DNA from: Thalassoroseus pseudoceratinae
Lineage (GTDB): Bacteria; Planctomycetota; Planctomycetia; Planctomycetales; Planctomycetaceae
Direction: 5' to 3'
Length of the DNA stretch: 64,000 nucleotides
NCBI RefSeq assembly: GCF_011634775.1
Contig: NZ_JAALXT010000005.1
Coordinates: 434,001-498,000 of the forward strand
Positions within the stretch are counted from its first letter, which is position 1; each line of letters opens with the position of its first letter. The notes below the pieces were generated by a model. It did not search any database and was not told the origin of the DNA. It saw only the letters and a program-made list of their open reading frames with translations. Positions 18,341-27,749 of the stretch are shown one piece after another. The position numbers and the translations under genes are program-made.

Positions 18341-18373
18341 AAAAATTACCGACGACTTTGAAGTCGCCGGTAA
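18341..18373 (-). terminator. Intrinsic terminator downstream of the DUF1559 gene
   Basis: Reading the minus strand, a long stem (TTACCG, a mismatch, CGACTT, a 2-base loop, then the complement) is followed directly by TTTTT. It lies about 45 bases after the DUF1559 stop codon. The 12 paired bases and U-tract make this a textbook rho-independent terminator. Confidence 0.8.
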
Positions 18374-18415
18374 CGAGTCAATAACAATCTACGTCAGCCC
18401 TTAAAGGAGTGATCT

Positions 18416-19432
18416 TTAATAGTCGCCGAGGACCTGTCCGTCTGCGATGTAGGCGAGATTGTTCCGCGTTGAGGGGTCAATCGTTTCCGACACAAATCGC
18501 ACGGCCCCATCGGCGAGAAGAACTTGTGCTCCACCAGGATGCAGACTGCCAACGGTGCTCCAGTCTCCGAGTCGGCTAGCCCGTGCGCCGGGTCGTTGGA
18601 ATGGCGGGCTGTCCCATGAACAGCAAACCGTGAAGTTGATTCCGCGACTGTAAGTCAGGTCGACACCAGCACCGACCCATTTTGAGTAGCCCCATGTCTG
18701 ACCGGTTCCGTTCCAGACGTCACGCAGCGTTTCGCAGACCGCAACCGTGTTGCTTGTTCCATCGACAATGTCTCGTAACTTCGAGGACGTATCTGGCCCA
18801 AACAGTCGACGTGTTCCCTGCGATTCGTCTTTCCATTTGTTCGCCCAACTGGAAACCCGACGGACACTGAAATCGTAGTTCGTGTAGGCACCACCTTCTG
18901 CATTTTGTGAGCCGGAGATGTAATAAGCCGAACTCGTGCCGGTGTAGTGTGTTGGTCCCGCATCCGATGGACACAAAAATGCATCCAGTGAGGTTCCGAC
19001 AACGATATCGTTCGCATTTCCAGACTGACCTGGTTCCAACCCACCGGGCACTGATGATCCGTTACGAGCTGTCGAGGCCGCTAAGTTGAAGTCGAATTGC
19101 TCCGCGAGGTTGCCTTGTTCAATAAACGGCAGGAGCAGCAACCATCCGCGATGATTCTTGTGGAACTCACCGCCGCCCGTATTGACCGCTGCCGTACCAC
19201 TTGTAAATGACGAACTTGCGGATACAGAGTAGGGAAAAGCATTATGTGTGTCGTGGTAGTTATGTAACGCGATCCCCAACTGCTTCATGTTGTTCTTGCA
19301 TTGCGTACGTCGGGCCGCTTCACGAGCCTGCTGCACAGCGGGCAGAAGAAGAGCAATCAGAATTGCGATGATTGCGATAACAACCAGCAATTCAATCAAC
19401 GTAAAACCGCGACGGGATGAAGTGTGCCGCAT
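18416..19432 (-). CDS. DUF1559 prepilin-like protein
   Basis: A 338-residue planctomycete protein of the type IV pilin/type II secretion pseudopilin superfamily. The prepilin cleavage and methylation motif is [20 protein letters not shown] at residues 7-26 (cleavage after Gly9). A long hydrophobic helix and the [20 protein letters not shown] segment follow. The DUF1559 domain fills the rest and ends with the typical [19 protein letters not shown]. These proteins occur in tens of copies per planctomycete genome; their role is unsettled, possibly surface or secretion-related fibres. A GGAGGT ribosome site is 4 bases from the ATG. The upstream promoter overlaps a palindrome, so the gene is probably regulated. 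Confidence 0.93.
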   Translation of the reverse strand: MRHTSSRRGFTLIELLVVIAIIAILIALLLPAVQQAREAARRTQCKNNMKQLGIALHNYHDTHNAFPYSVSASSSFTSGTAAVNTGGGEFHKNHRGWLLLLPFIEQGNLAEQFDFNLAASTARNGSSVPGGLEPGQSGNANDIVVGTSLDAFLCPSDAGPTHYTGTSSAYYISGSQNAEGGAYTNYDFSVRRVSSWANKWKDESQGTRRLFGPDTSSKLRDIVDGTSNTVAVCETLRDVWNGTGQTWGYSKWVGAGVDLTYSRGINFTVCCSWDSPPFQRPGARASRLGDWSTVGSLHPGGAQVLLADGAVRFVSETIDPSTRNNLAYIADGQVLGDY

Positions 19433-19524
19433 CTCGACCTCCGACAGAAAAGAAGCGTTAGTTTGAGACTAACTGTACGATGTGTAACACGGATCCAAAG
19501 AATTTCGATCCGAAAAGTGAATTC

Positions 19525-19555
19525 AGTGTACCAATCTTTGTTTACTTGTAAACAA
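19525..19555 (-). promoter_or_regulatory. Sigma-70-like promoter overlapping an 18-base palindrome, for the DUF1559 gene
   Basis: On the minus strand a TTTACA -35 box (19547-19552) and TACACT -10 box (19525-19530) are 16 bases apart. The -35 box lies inside a perfect palindrome, TTGTTTAC-2 bases-GTAAACAA (19538-19555). A protein bound there would block RNA polymerase, so this looks like a repressor operator. The predicted leader before the DUF1559 start is about 85 bases. Confidence 0.5.
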
Positions 19556-19840
19556 TTTTTCTTGGATTTATTGAATTGTTCGTCGCAGTACTCTTGATCG
19601 GACACTAAGTATTCACGAATACCACGGTTCTTACGACATGACGATTGTGAATACAGTTAGCAATGGGAAACGCCTTTCACTAGAAGTTGCTTGTCAATCA
19701 CAAGACTTCGGGAGAGCGAACCACTTGAGAACCCGCAAACTCCATTCTCAGTTTGGCTATTGCCTATTCGTTTCGGGTTCGTACGATAGACGGTTGTTGG
19801 TCTGTCCAGAGATGACGTTCTTTGATCCGGAACGGAGACC
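19556..19840. other. Upstream region of the TPR/protease operon
   Basis: Together with the DUF1559 promoter this completes a 408-base divergent gap. It should hold the promoter of the eight-gene operon. One imperfect hairpin is visible at 19683-19709 (GAAGT..CTTGT and ACAAG ACTTC around CAATC). A short frame at 19638-19880 overlaps the next gene and has no convincing protein character. No clear -35/-10 pair was recognised. Confidence 0.4.
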
Positions 19841-22513
19841 ATGCCTTTGGAACTTGCGACTCAACTGTGTCGGCGACTGAACTCAATATCCGCTCGAACC
19901 GATGCCGGACCGCTGACCGTCTTTCTTCCCAAACTTCTGCTCACGACCCTTCTGGGGTCGTTTTTTATTGCGCCGACGGCAATCGCGGCGGACCTTTCTA
20001 AAGCTCAAGAGTTTTTCGAAACCGGGCAGTACGCAGAATGTATCGCACTGACCGGGGAAGCCATCGAAGACCGAGATTTCTCGGAAAGTTGGCGAACACT
20101 CCGGATCGAAGCCCAATTGGCAATCGGGCAATACGCCCCTGCATTGGAATCGTTGACGGCGGCTTTGGAACGTTATCCGCATAGCATTCGACTGCGATGG
20201 TTGGGGCGAGATGTCTACCGTTACAACGCGAAGCCCGACGATGCCGAGCGGATGGTCGTGGAATTGATCGAGAAAGTTCAACAGGCGTCGTGGCGGTATC
20301 GCAATGTGGCGGATCGGTTGGTGCTGGCTGAGTTCCTGTTGGAGCAGGGGGCCGATGCGAAGGAAGTGCTGCAAAGCATTTTTGATCAGATCAAGAAAGA
20401 TCAGCCGAACTTGCCGGATGCGTTCATCGCCAGCGGGGAGTTGGCGCTAGCCAAGCACGACTACGGACTCGCCGCCACAGAGTTTGAAAAAGCCCGGAAG
20501 TTGGATGAAGACGATCCACGAATTGCGTTTGGATTGTCTCAGGCATACGCCCCGAGTGATGCCGAAAAAGCCCAAACGGCTCTGCAACAAGCATTGGAAC
20601 GGAACCCCAGGCATGTGCCGAGTTTGCTGTCACTCGTGGATGATCAAGTCGACGCCGAACGCTACGAGACCGCTCACAAAACCCTTGCGGAGATCGAAAC
20701 GGTCAATCCGTTGCATCCGAAATTGTGGGCGTACCGGGCGGTGTTGGCTCATTTGGAAAACGAACCCGACGAGGAGCAAGCCGCTCGCGAACGCGCGCTG
20801 TCTACCTGGCCGACGAATCCGGAAGTCGATTACCTCATCGGCAAGAAACTCTCGCAGAAATACCGGTTTGCCGAGGGTGCGAAGCGTCAACGGCAGGCAT
20901 TGGAGTTCGATCCGTATTACCTGCCCGCGAAAATGCAGCTATCGCAGGATTTGCTGCGACTCGGCCAAGAAGACGAAGGTTGGAAACTTGCCAGCGAAGT
21001 TTTCGAGCGGGATGGCTACAGCGTTGTTGCTCATAATCTTTCGATATTGCATGACCATCTTGATGATTTCGCGATCTTGAAGTCCGATGGTTTCCTCGTC
21101 CGGATGGATGCCCGCGAATCCCGAATTTACGGTTCGCGTGTATTGGAGACGCTCCGCCGAGCGAAAGCCGAGTTGGCAAGCAAATACGATGTCGAATTGC
21201 CCGAGACGGTGTTTGTCGACATCTATCCGAAGCAGCAGGACTTTGCGATCCGCACGTTTGGTTTGCCGGGAGGTGCGGGGTTTCTCGGCGTGTGTTTCGG
21301 GTCGGTCATCACGATGAACAGCCCGGCTTCGCAGGGTGCGACGCCTGCGAATTGGCAGTCGGTGTTGTGGCACGAGTTCTGTCATGTCGTCACGCTGACG
21401 AAAACCAACAACCGCATGCCACGGTGGCTCAGTGAGGGCATTTCTGTTTATGAGGAACGCCAAGCAAACCCCGCATGGGGCGAGTCGATGAATCGGCAAT
21501 ACCGGGAAATGATTCTCGGTGAAGACCTCACACCGGTCAGCCAATTGAGCGCCGCTTTTCTGCGTCCCGAAACACCGATTCATTTGCAGTTCGCGTATTA
21601 TGAATCGTCGTTGGTGGTGGAATACATCATTGAGCAGCACGGTTTGGACACGCTGAAACAGATTCTCGTCGACCTCGGACGCGGACTGCCGATCAATGAA
21701 TGTTTGGAACGCACAACCGGATCGCTGACGGCCCTTGATGCGGACTTCAGCGATTACGCTCGCAATCGCGCTAAGAATTGGGCACCGGATGCAGATTTTG
21801 GCGATCCCGAATTGCCTCGCTCCGCTGATCTGAAAACGCTAGCGAAGTTTGTCGAAGACCATCCGAAAAACGTTGCCGCGTTGCAGCGGTATGCCACGCG
21901 ACTCGTCGCTGGCGAACAGTGGGAGACCGCGGAAGAAATTCTGACGCAATCTGTAGAACTCTTCCCCGAACGCACCGGTTCAGAAGCGGCACTCGCAATG
22001 TTGGTCCGTGTGCATCGCGAGCAGGAGAACACGGACGCCGAACGAAAGACACTCGAACGCTTCATCGCTCTGAAAGACAATGCCTGGGATGCTTCGTTGC
22101 GATTGGCGGAACTGGCGAGTGAGCGAAAAGATTGGGCTGCGGTCCTGTCCCATGCCGAGCGGGTCTTGAGCATCAACCCATTGATCCCGGCCCCGCATCG
22201 GTATTTGGCCGATGCCGGTGAACGCAGCGGCGACGACGACCGGGCACTCACCGGTCTGTTGGCTCTTGCGGAGATGGAACCGTTCGATCCGGCGGCGTTG
22301 TCTTATCGCACCGCGAAATTGTTTCAACGCACCGGCCAAACCGATTCTGCCCGCCGACACGTTCTGCAAGCCCTGGAAGAAGCCCCACGTTACCGGGATG
22401 CCCAACGGTTGCTGCTTGCGATTGTCGAGGGACCGACTGAGACACCGACTTCCACCGACCCTCCACCCGCGATCGCGGAGGATCGGACCCCCAACCCCGA
22501 GGACCGACGATGA
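19841..22513 (+). CDS. TPR protein with embedded HEXXH (peptidase MA-like) metalloprotease domain
   Basis: An 890-residue exported protein. A hydrophobic signal lies at about residues 30-49 (LLLTTLLGSFFIAPTAIAA). Residues 50-390 are tetratricopeptide repeats (AKAQEFFETGQYAECIALTGEA and similar units). Residues about 430-640 form a gluzincin domain: H511-E-F-C-H515 and E532 in RWLSEGISVYEE, giving an HEXXH-16-E zinc site. More TPR units follow (about 690-860). The C-terminus is Pro/Thr rich. It is the first gene of the operon and overlaps the DUF4159 gene by 4 bases. A protease framed by peptide-binding repeats suggests a substrate-recognising envelope protease. The zinc site looks intact; the substrate is unknown. 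Confidence 0.85.
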   Translation: MPLELATQLCRRLNSISARTDAGPLTVFLPKLLLTTLLGSFFIAPTAIAADLSKAQEFFETGQYAECIALTGEAIEDRDFSESWRTLRIEAQLAIGQYAPALESLTAALERYPHSIRLRWLGRDVYRYNAKPDDAERMVVELIEKVQQASWRYRNVADRLVLAEFLLEQGADAKEVLQSIFDQIKKDQPNLPDAFIASGELALAKHDYGLAATEFEKARKLDEDDPRIAFGLSQAYAPSDAEKAQTALQQALERNPRHVPSLLSLVDDQVDAERYETAHKTLAEIETVNPLHPKLWAYRAVLAHLENEPDEEQAARERALSTWPTNPEVDYLIGKKLSQKYRFAEGAKRQRQALEFDPYYLPAKMQLSQDLLRLGQEDEGWKLASEVFERDGYSVVAHNLSILHDHLDDFAILKSDGFLVRMDARESRIYGSRVLETLRRAKAELASKYDVELPETVFVDIYPKQQDFAIRTFGLPGGAGFLGVCFGSVITMNSPASQGATPANWQSVLWHEFCHVVTLTKTNNRMPRWLSEGISVYEERQANPAWGESMNRQYREMILGEDLTPVSQLSAAFLRPETPIHLQFAYYESSLVVEYIIEQHGLDTLKQILVDLGRGLPINECLERTTGSLTALDADFSDYARNRAKNWAPDADFGDPELPRSADLKTLAKFVEDHPKNVAALQRYATRLVAGEQWETAEEILTQSVELFPERTGSEAALAMLVRVHREQENTDAERKTLERFIALKDNAWDASLRLAELASERKDWAAVLSHAERVLSINPLIPAPHRYLADAGERSGDDDRALTGLLALAEMEPFDPAALSYRTAKLFQRTGQTDSARRHVLQALEEAPRYRDAQRLLLAIVEGPTETPTSTDPPPAIAEDRTPNPEDRR

Positions 22514-23352
22514 ACCGTGTCCGCAATTCTGTCATGACCTTTCTGATCGTGCTTGTGATCGGGAGCATCGCCTGGGCTCAATACGGGCGCGGATGGCGTC
22601 GCGGTCGGGTTGATCCTTCGCAAATCGACCCCGCAGACATCGACCGCAATGGCGTGCCAACTTGGGAGAAAGACACTGAGTTCCAACAGGATGTCTTCAC
22701 GTTTGCCCGCATCCACTACACCTCCTACCGGGATCGTCCCGGTCGCGGAAAGTGGGACACCGATTGGCCCGATAGCGATCTGAATTTTTCATTCCGACTG
22801 CAACAACTGACCTCACTCAAAGTCGATCCGAACGGCAAGATCGTGCGGTTGGATGATCCGGAGCTGTTCGACTACCCCTTTATTTACATCATCGAACCCG
22901 GCGAGATGATGCTGACCGAACCGGAAGTTCAAGGCTTACGGCGGTATCTGCTCAACGGCGGATTTCTCATGGTCGACGATTTCTGGGGCGAATACGAATG
23001 GGACACGTTTTATCAGAATCTCAAACGGGTCTTCCCCGATCGCGAACCCCAAGAGTTGCCGTTGGAGCATGAAATTTTTCACTGCGTGTACGATCTGACC
23101 GAGAAACCTCAGATTCCCAGTATCAACCATTACCTCAGCGGTCGCCGCACGGAACGGTGGGACGCGACTGAAGCCCACTACCGCGGTTTGTTCGACGACG
23201 ACGGCCGAATGATGGCCATCATCTGTCACAACACGGACCTGGGAGACGGCTGGGAACGCGAGGGTGTTGATTCCGGTTACTTCCACGAGTATTCCGAGAA
23301 GTGGGCGTATCCGCTGGGGATCAACATCGTGACCTACGCCATGACGCACTAA
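22510..23352 (+). CDS. DUF4159 family secreted protein
   Basis: A 280-residue protein with an N-terminal signal or anchor helix (MTFLIVLVIGSIAWAQ, about residues 9-24). The body matches the DUF4159 pattern: FTFARIHYTS near the start, YPFIYIIEPGEMMLTEPEV, YLLNGGFLMVDDFWG and LPLEHEIFHCVYDL, ending YPLGINIVTYAMTH. The fold is thought to resemble class I glutamine-amidotransferase or ThuA-like domains without an obvious nucleophile. DUF4159 proteins regularly accompany MoxR/DUF58/BatA genes. The ATG overlaps the TPR-protease stop by 4 bases, so translation is coupled. Confidence 0.85.
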   Translation: MNRVRNSVMTFLIVLVIGSIAWAQYGRGWRRGRVDPSQIDPADIDRNGVPTWEKDTEFQQDVFTFARIHYTSYRDRPGRGKWDTDWPDSDLNFSFRLQQLTSLKVDPNGKIVRLDDPELFDYPFIYIIEPGEMMLTEPEVQGLRRYLLNGGFLMVDDFWGEYEWDTFYQNLKRVFPDREPQELPLEHEIFHCVYDLTEKPQIPSINHYLSGRRTERWDATEAHYRGLFDDDGRMMAIICHNTDLGDGWEREGVDSGYFHEYSEKWAYPLGINIVTYAMTH

Positions 23353-23458
23353 GAAAAACCGTTGGGTCTCACAAACCCAAACGTCATGCAGTGGGGTTTC
23401 ATTCTTCGGGTGCCGGCTCACAGAGTTGTGGCACACATTCACTGTCAATTTGCTGCCA

Positions 23459-24490
23459 ATGGAATCGGGATCAAATATCGTGAACGCTGGCGAATCCTAC
23501 GACGATGAACAAGCCGCTGTCGAGCAAATTCGTAGCGGGCGAGAGCGGATTGAAGCCGAGTTGTCCAAGGTCATCATCGGGCAACGGGAAGTGACGGAGC
23601 AACTCTTGCTCAGTTTGTTTGCGGGCGGTCACTGTTTGATCACCGGGGCACCAGGGTTAGCAAAGACGCTGCTCGTGCGGTCGGTCGCTCAGATCTTCCA
23701 TTTGAAGTTCCAGCGGATTCAGTTCACGCCGGACCTGATGCCTGCCGACATCACCGGCACGGAGATCTTGGAAGAAGCCGAGGACGGTCGTCGACGGTTG
23801 CAGTTCGTCAAAGGACCGATCTTTGCGAACGTGATTCTCGCCGACGAAATCAACCGCACCCCGCCGAAAACGCAGGCGGCTCTTTTAGAAGCGATGCAGG
23901 AACACCAAGTGACGGCGGCGGGCGTGCGGTATCCGTTGGAGGAACCGTTTTTCGTGCTCGCTACGCAGAACCCGATCGAGATGGAAGGCACGTACCCGCT
24001 GCCGGAAGCCCAGCTTGACCGTTTCATGTTCAACGTGCAGATCGATTACCTGCCTGAAGACGATGAAGTCACCGTCGTCACGCAGACCACATCGCGGAAA
24101 CCCGAGCCGATCGAACCGCTCTTTACGGGCGAGGATATCCTCCGGTTTCAGGATATTGTCCGTCGCGTCCCGGTCGCTGAGGACTTGGTGCGGTACGCGG
24201 TGCGTTTGGTCGATGCCACGCGTCCCGGGCGTTCGCATACGCCGGAGTTCGTCAATAACTGGGTCAGTTGGGGAGCGGGTCTGCGGGCGGCTCAATATCT
24301 CATTTTGGGAGCGAAAGCCCGAGCGTTGTTCGCCGGTCGCACGCATGTCGCAATCGAGGACATCCAAGCCCTCGCCCACGCCACGCTGCGACATCGTGTC
24401 CTGGTCGGTTATCGAGCCGAAGCCGAAGGTGTCTCCGTCGAGAACGTGATCAGCCGACTGTTAGAAACGATCGAAGTGCCCAAGCAATGA
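23459..24490 (+). CDS. moxR: MoxR-family AAA+ ATPase
   Basis: About 343 residues. Walker A GAPGLAKT is at residues 63-70, Walker B VILADE at 125-130, sensor 1 ATQNP at about 168-172, and the arginine-finger region LPEAQLDRF follows near 181. MoxR proteins are cytosolic hexameric chaperone-like ATPases that act with VWA-domain partners encoded next to them, here the DUF58, BatA and later VWA proteins. The ATG at 23459 is preferred over a TTG at 23426. It starts 106 bases after the DUF4159 gene. A paired-hairpin repeat separates it from the DUF58 gene. Confidence 0.93.
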   Translation: MESGSNIVNAGESYDDEQAAVEQIRSGRERIEAELSKVIIGQREVTEQLLLSLFAGGHCLITGAPGLAKTLLVRSVAQIFHLKFQRIQFTPDLMPADITGTEILEEAEDGRRRLQFVKGPIFANVILADEINRTPPKTQAALLEAMQEHQVTAAGVRYPLEEPFFVLATQNPIEMEGTYPLPEAQLDRFMFNVQIDYLPEDDEVTVVTQTTSRKPEPIEPLFTGEDILRFQDIVRRVPVAEDLVRYAVRLVDATRPGRSHTPEFVNNWVSWGAGLRAAQYLILGAKARALFAGRTHVAIEDIQALAHATLRHRVLVGYRAEAEGVSVENVISRLLETIEVPKQ

Positions 24491-24507
24491 GGTTCCCGAA
24501 TCCATGT

Positions 24508-24578
24508 GTGCTACGGCTCTGTGAGCCGTGCAATGTGTCAGCGTCGATCGAAAAACACGGCTCACAGAGCCGTAGCAC
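24508..24578. repeat. REP/BIME-like paired inverted hairpins
   Basis: Two perfect 23-base inverted arms (24508-24530 and 24556-24578) around a 25-base spacer. Each arm is itself a hairpin: ACGGCTC-TGT-GAGCCGT. Such pairs of inverted palindromes are the layout of bacterial interspersed mosaic elements mobilised by RAYT transposases. In the transcript it would fold into a very stable stem between moxR and the DUF58 gene and could alter their relative expression. Confidence 0.75.
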
Positions 24579-24596
24579 CCTAGCAAAATTTCATTT

Positions 24597-25577
24597 ATGA
24601 ATGTGAGCACCTCCGAACCCACGACCCCGAATCCGACACGATCGGCGATGGCGTCCGATCCGGATGCGTTAATGCGGATCAAGAATCTCGAACTGCGTGC
24701 GAAGGCGGTTGTCGAAGGGTTTCTGACTGGTTTGCATCGCAGTCCGTATCACGGGTTTTCGGTGGAGTTTTCGGAGTATCGCCAGTACTCGCCGGGCGAC
24801 GATCCGCGTTATCTGGATTGGCGATTGTTTGCCCGCAGCGATCGCTACTACATCAAACGCTTCGAAGACGAAACGAATTTGCGGTGTTGGTTGTTGGTCG
24901 ATCTCAGTCGTTCCATGGGATTTGGGAGCGGCGACCACACCAAAGCCGAGTACGCCAAAACCGCCGCCGCCACACTTGCGTACTTCATGACGTTGCAACG
25001 CGACGCAGTCGGCATAATGACGTTCGACGAAACCATCCGCGAATTTCTGCCGGCCCGGTTCCGCACCGGTCACATGCGACGCTTGATGCTCGGTCTGGAA
25101 AACAGTTTGGGTGGCAAGAACACCGACCTGATCACTCCCATCGAACAGATGGCCGATCTGGTCTCGAAACGCGGACTCGTCGTATTGATCTCCGATGTCC
25201 TCACGCCGGTCGAACCGCTGCGGCAAAGTCTTTCCTACTTGCGTTCGCGAGGACATGAAATCGTTCTGCTGCGAGTTCTCGATCCCAGCGAGACCGAGTT
25301 TTCCTTCCGCGATCCAGTGATGTTTCACGATCTCGAATCCGGCCGGGAAATCTACGTCGACCCCGATGCCGTCCGGGAATCGTACTTAAAAAACTTCCAC
25401 GAACATGCGGCTTCTCTCCAGCAGATTTGTGACACGTTGGGAATCGATCTCATCTCCGTACCCACCACGCAGCCGTTGGAGTACGTGTTGTTCGACTTCC
25501 TCAACATGCGGATGCGACGCAGTCGGTCGGCGGCGACTCGCTCGGCGAATTTGAATGCGGGAGGGCCGACGGCATGA
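24597..25577 (+). CDS. DUF58 protein with VWA-like fold (MoxR partner)
   Basis: A 326-residue cytosolic protein. The DUF58 signature lies at about residues 60-95 (YSPGDDPRYLDWRLFAR...YIKRFEDETNLRC). It runs into a VWA-type domain with metal-site DXSXS (Asp102, Ser104, Ser106 in VDLSRSM), then LVVLISDVLTP. DUF58 proteins are usual partners of MoxR ATPases. It overlaps the BatA/VWA gene by 4 bases (ATGA). A second DUF58 gene at 49905-50828 is clearly related, sharing the motif FEDETNLRC and overall layout. The ATG at 24597 is used; 24648 is possible. Confidence 0.9.
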   Translation: MNVSTSEPTTPNPTRSAMASDPDALMRIKNLELRAKAVVEGFLTGLHRSPYHGFSVEFSEYRQYSPGDDPRYLDWRLFARSDRYYIKRFEDETNLRCWLLVDLSRSMGFGSGDHTKAEYAKTAAATLAYFMTLQRDAVGIMTFDETIREFLPARFRTGHMRRLMLGLENSLGGKNTDLITPIEQMADLVSKRGLVVLISDVLTPVEPLRQSLSYLRSRGHEIVLLRVLDPSETEFSFRDPVMFHDLESGREIYVDPDAVRESYLKNFHEHAASLQQICDTLGIDLISVPTTQPLEYVLFDFLNMRMRRSRSAATRSANLNAGGPTA

Positions 25578-27676
25578 ACGTATTGTTCCTGTCCTTCCTT
25601 GCAGGGACGGCGGCGGTCGCGTTTCCGATCGTCTTCCATCTCATCCGCCGCACACCGAAAGGTCGGCAGGAATTCAGTTCGTTGATGTTCCTTCAACCCA
25701 CGCCGCCGCGATTGACCCGTCGCAGCCGTTTGGATGATTGGTTGCTGTTGCTGCTGCGGACCGCGGTGATCGTGCTGTTAGCACTCGCATTTACGCGACC
25801 GTTTTGGCAGACCGCAGTGGAACTGTCGGCCGACGATGTTCGTGGAAGACACGTCGCGATTCTGGTCGATACCAGTGCCAGCATGCAACGCGGTAAGTTA
25901 TGGCCGAAAGCCATCGCCGAAGCGGAGAAAGTTCTAGAGGAACTCGAACCCGCCGATGTGGTCGCGTTATGGACGTTCGATCGCACGCCCGAACGCATTG
26001 TGGGATTCCCGGATGAGCAAGCCAAAGACGCCGCGAAACTCAACCACGAACTTGTGCGAGGCGAGCTTGCGAAGCTGGAACCGTCGTGGCGGACGACGCG
26101 GCTGGGTGATGCGTTGGTGACCGTTGCGGAACAATTAACTGAAATTGAAGACAAAGACGACGAACCTTCGGCACCGCAAATTGTGTTGATCAGCGATCTC
26201 CAAGAGGGAGCCGACTGGCAAACCCTCCAAGCGTTCGAATGGCCCGAGCAAGTCCAAGTCGATGTCAGGTCGCTCACACTGCCGACTCCATCCAATGCGT
26301 CGCTGCAATTGCTTACGCGAACCGATTCGGACGAACCGAACGCTCCGCCAAAAGTCCGCGTGCACAATTCGTCAGACTCAACCACCGAACAATTCAGAGT
26401 GCGTTGGGCAAGTGCTGATTCGCTTGCCGATGGACAAACCGTGAAGTTCTATGTGCCACCGGGTGAGAGCCGTGTACTCTCGGTACCGCGTGATCAGTCC
26501 ACGAACGCCGATCGTTTGGTGCTTACCGGAGATCACGCCGAATTCGACAACACGTTCTTCGTGGTCCCACCGAAACAACAACACGTCCGCGTTGCCTATT
26601 TGGGTGACGATGCAAGTGACGACCCTCAAGGCTTGTTGTACTACTTCGAATCGGCTCTCGCCGAAACTCCTCAACGTCGCGTGGAAATCACGAAAGTCGA
26701 CGCGAACGATCCATTGCTCATTTCAAAGAACGCCGCTGACTTCGTATTGGTGACCGCGAAAATCACGGATGCGGAGCAAGCCGCCCTCGAACGCTATTTC
26801 AATGACGGCGGAACGGCTCTTGTTGTTCTGCAAGACTCCGAAGTCGTGTCATCGTTTGGCCCCTTGTTGAGCGAGGTCGTCACCGAATCGGAAACCCCGA
26901 CGGTCACCGAAGATGATTATCAGTTACTTGGTGAAATCGACTTCTCTCACCCGCTGTTCCGACCATTCGCGAATCCGCGTTACAGCGATTTCACCGCCAT
27001 TCGATTTTGGCAAACCGTGCCGATCGACTTGCCAACGGAATCGTCCGCGACCGTCATCGCCCGATTCGACAATTATCGACCGGCGTTGTGGGAACAAACG
27101 GTTGGCGAGGGAAGATTGTTCGTCCTCACCAGCGGTTGGCAACCGAGTCACAGCCAGTTCGCCTTGTCCACAAAATTCGTCCCGTGGCTGGAGGCGTTGC
27201 TGTCGTTGTCTGTCGAACCGACATCTTTGCAAACCAGCCCAAGCGACAATCAAACCCTCACGCTGCCGGAGAACCCGAACAACGAAACGCGGTTTGTCGA
27301 AACTCCTGGCGGCGAACAACTTCGCGTCCCGAAGGACGCTACGGAAATCGAAACCGCGACGGCACCAGGGATTTACCAACTCGTTAGCGAATCCGGTCGG
27401 CAGACCTTCGCGGTCAATGTGCCGCACACGGAGAGCCAAACCGCTCCGTTCGACTTGGAACAACTGGAACAACTCGGCGTTTCGATCGGCGTACAAACCA
27501 CTCGCGAGGAAGAGTACGCTCGACTGAGTCGGTTGCAGAACATTGAACTGGAAAACCGCCAGAAACTTTGGAAATGGTGCATCGTGGCAGCTTTGGTGTT
27601 GATCGGTCTGGAAACCGGTTTGGCCGCCTGGCGAACGCGTCGCACACATTCACCAAAAACGGATCAGCCTGAATGA
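25574..27676 (+). CDS. BatA/VWA membrane protein
   Basis: A 700-residue protein. The N-terminal BatA domain has two helices (residues 1-24 and about 55-73) with HLIRRTPKGRQEFSSLMFL between them. A VWA domain follows with an intact metal site (Asp99, Ser101, Ser103 in LVDTSASM) and VLISDLQEG. Large beta-rich and GATase-like regions fill residues about 270-620 (RVAYLGDDASDDPQGLLYYF, GTALVVLQDSEVV). A last helix (about 665-685) precedes a basic tail. This is the membrane-bound VWA partner expected next to MoxR and DUF58. It is coupled to the DUF58 gene by a 4-base overlap. Confidence 0.88.
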   Translation: MNVLFLSFLAGTAAVAFPIVFHLIRRTPKGRQEFSSLMFLQPTPPRLTRRSRLDDWLLLLLRTAVIVLLALAFTRPFWQTAVELSADDVRGRHVAILVDTSASMQRGKLWPKAIAEAEKVLEELEPADVVALWTFDRTPERIVGFPDEQAKDAAKLNHELVRGELAKLEPSWRTTRLGDALVTVAEQLTEIEDKDDEPSAPQIVLISDLQEGADWQTLQAFEWPEQVQVDVRSLTLPTPSNASLQLLTRTDSDEPNAPPKVRVHNSSDSTTEQFRVRWASADSLADGQTVKFYVPPGESRVLSVPRDQSTNADRLVLTGDHAEFDNTFFVVPPKQQHVRVAYLGDDASDDPQGLLYYFESALAETPQRRVEITKVDANDPLLISKNAADFVLVTAKITDAEQAALERYFNDGGTALVVLQDSEVVSSFGPLLSEVVTESETPTVTEDDYQLLGEIDFSHPLFRPFANPRYSDFTAIRFWQTVPIDLPTESSATVIARFDNYRPALWEQTVGEGRLFVLTSGWQPSHSQFALSTKFVPWLEALLSLSVEPTSLQTSPSDNQTLTLPENPNNETRFVETPGGEQLRVPKDATEIETATAPGIYQLVSESGRQTFAVNVPHTESQTAPFDLEQLEQLGVSIGVQTTREEEYARLSRLQNIELENRQKLWKWCIVAALVLIGLETGLAAWRTRRTHSPKTDQPE

Positions 27677-27749
27677 CGGGTTCCCCAATCGTCCCGCATT
27701 CAACCATAATGGACTCGTGTGGGATCAAAAACTCTTCCGGAGACATCTC

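Noticed and set aside
19638-19880. 80-residue frame upstream of the TPR-protease gene
   Set aside because: It overlaps the start of that gene in another frame and has no recognisable features; the region more likely holds a promoter.
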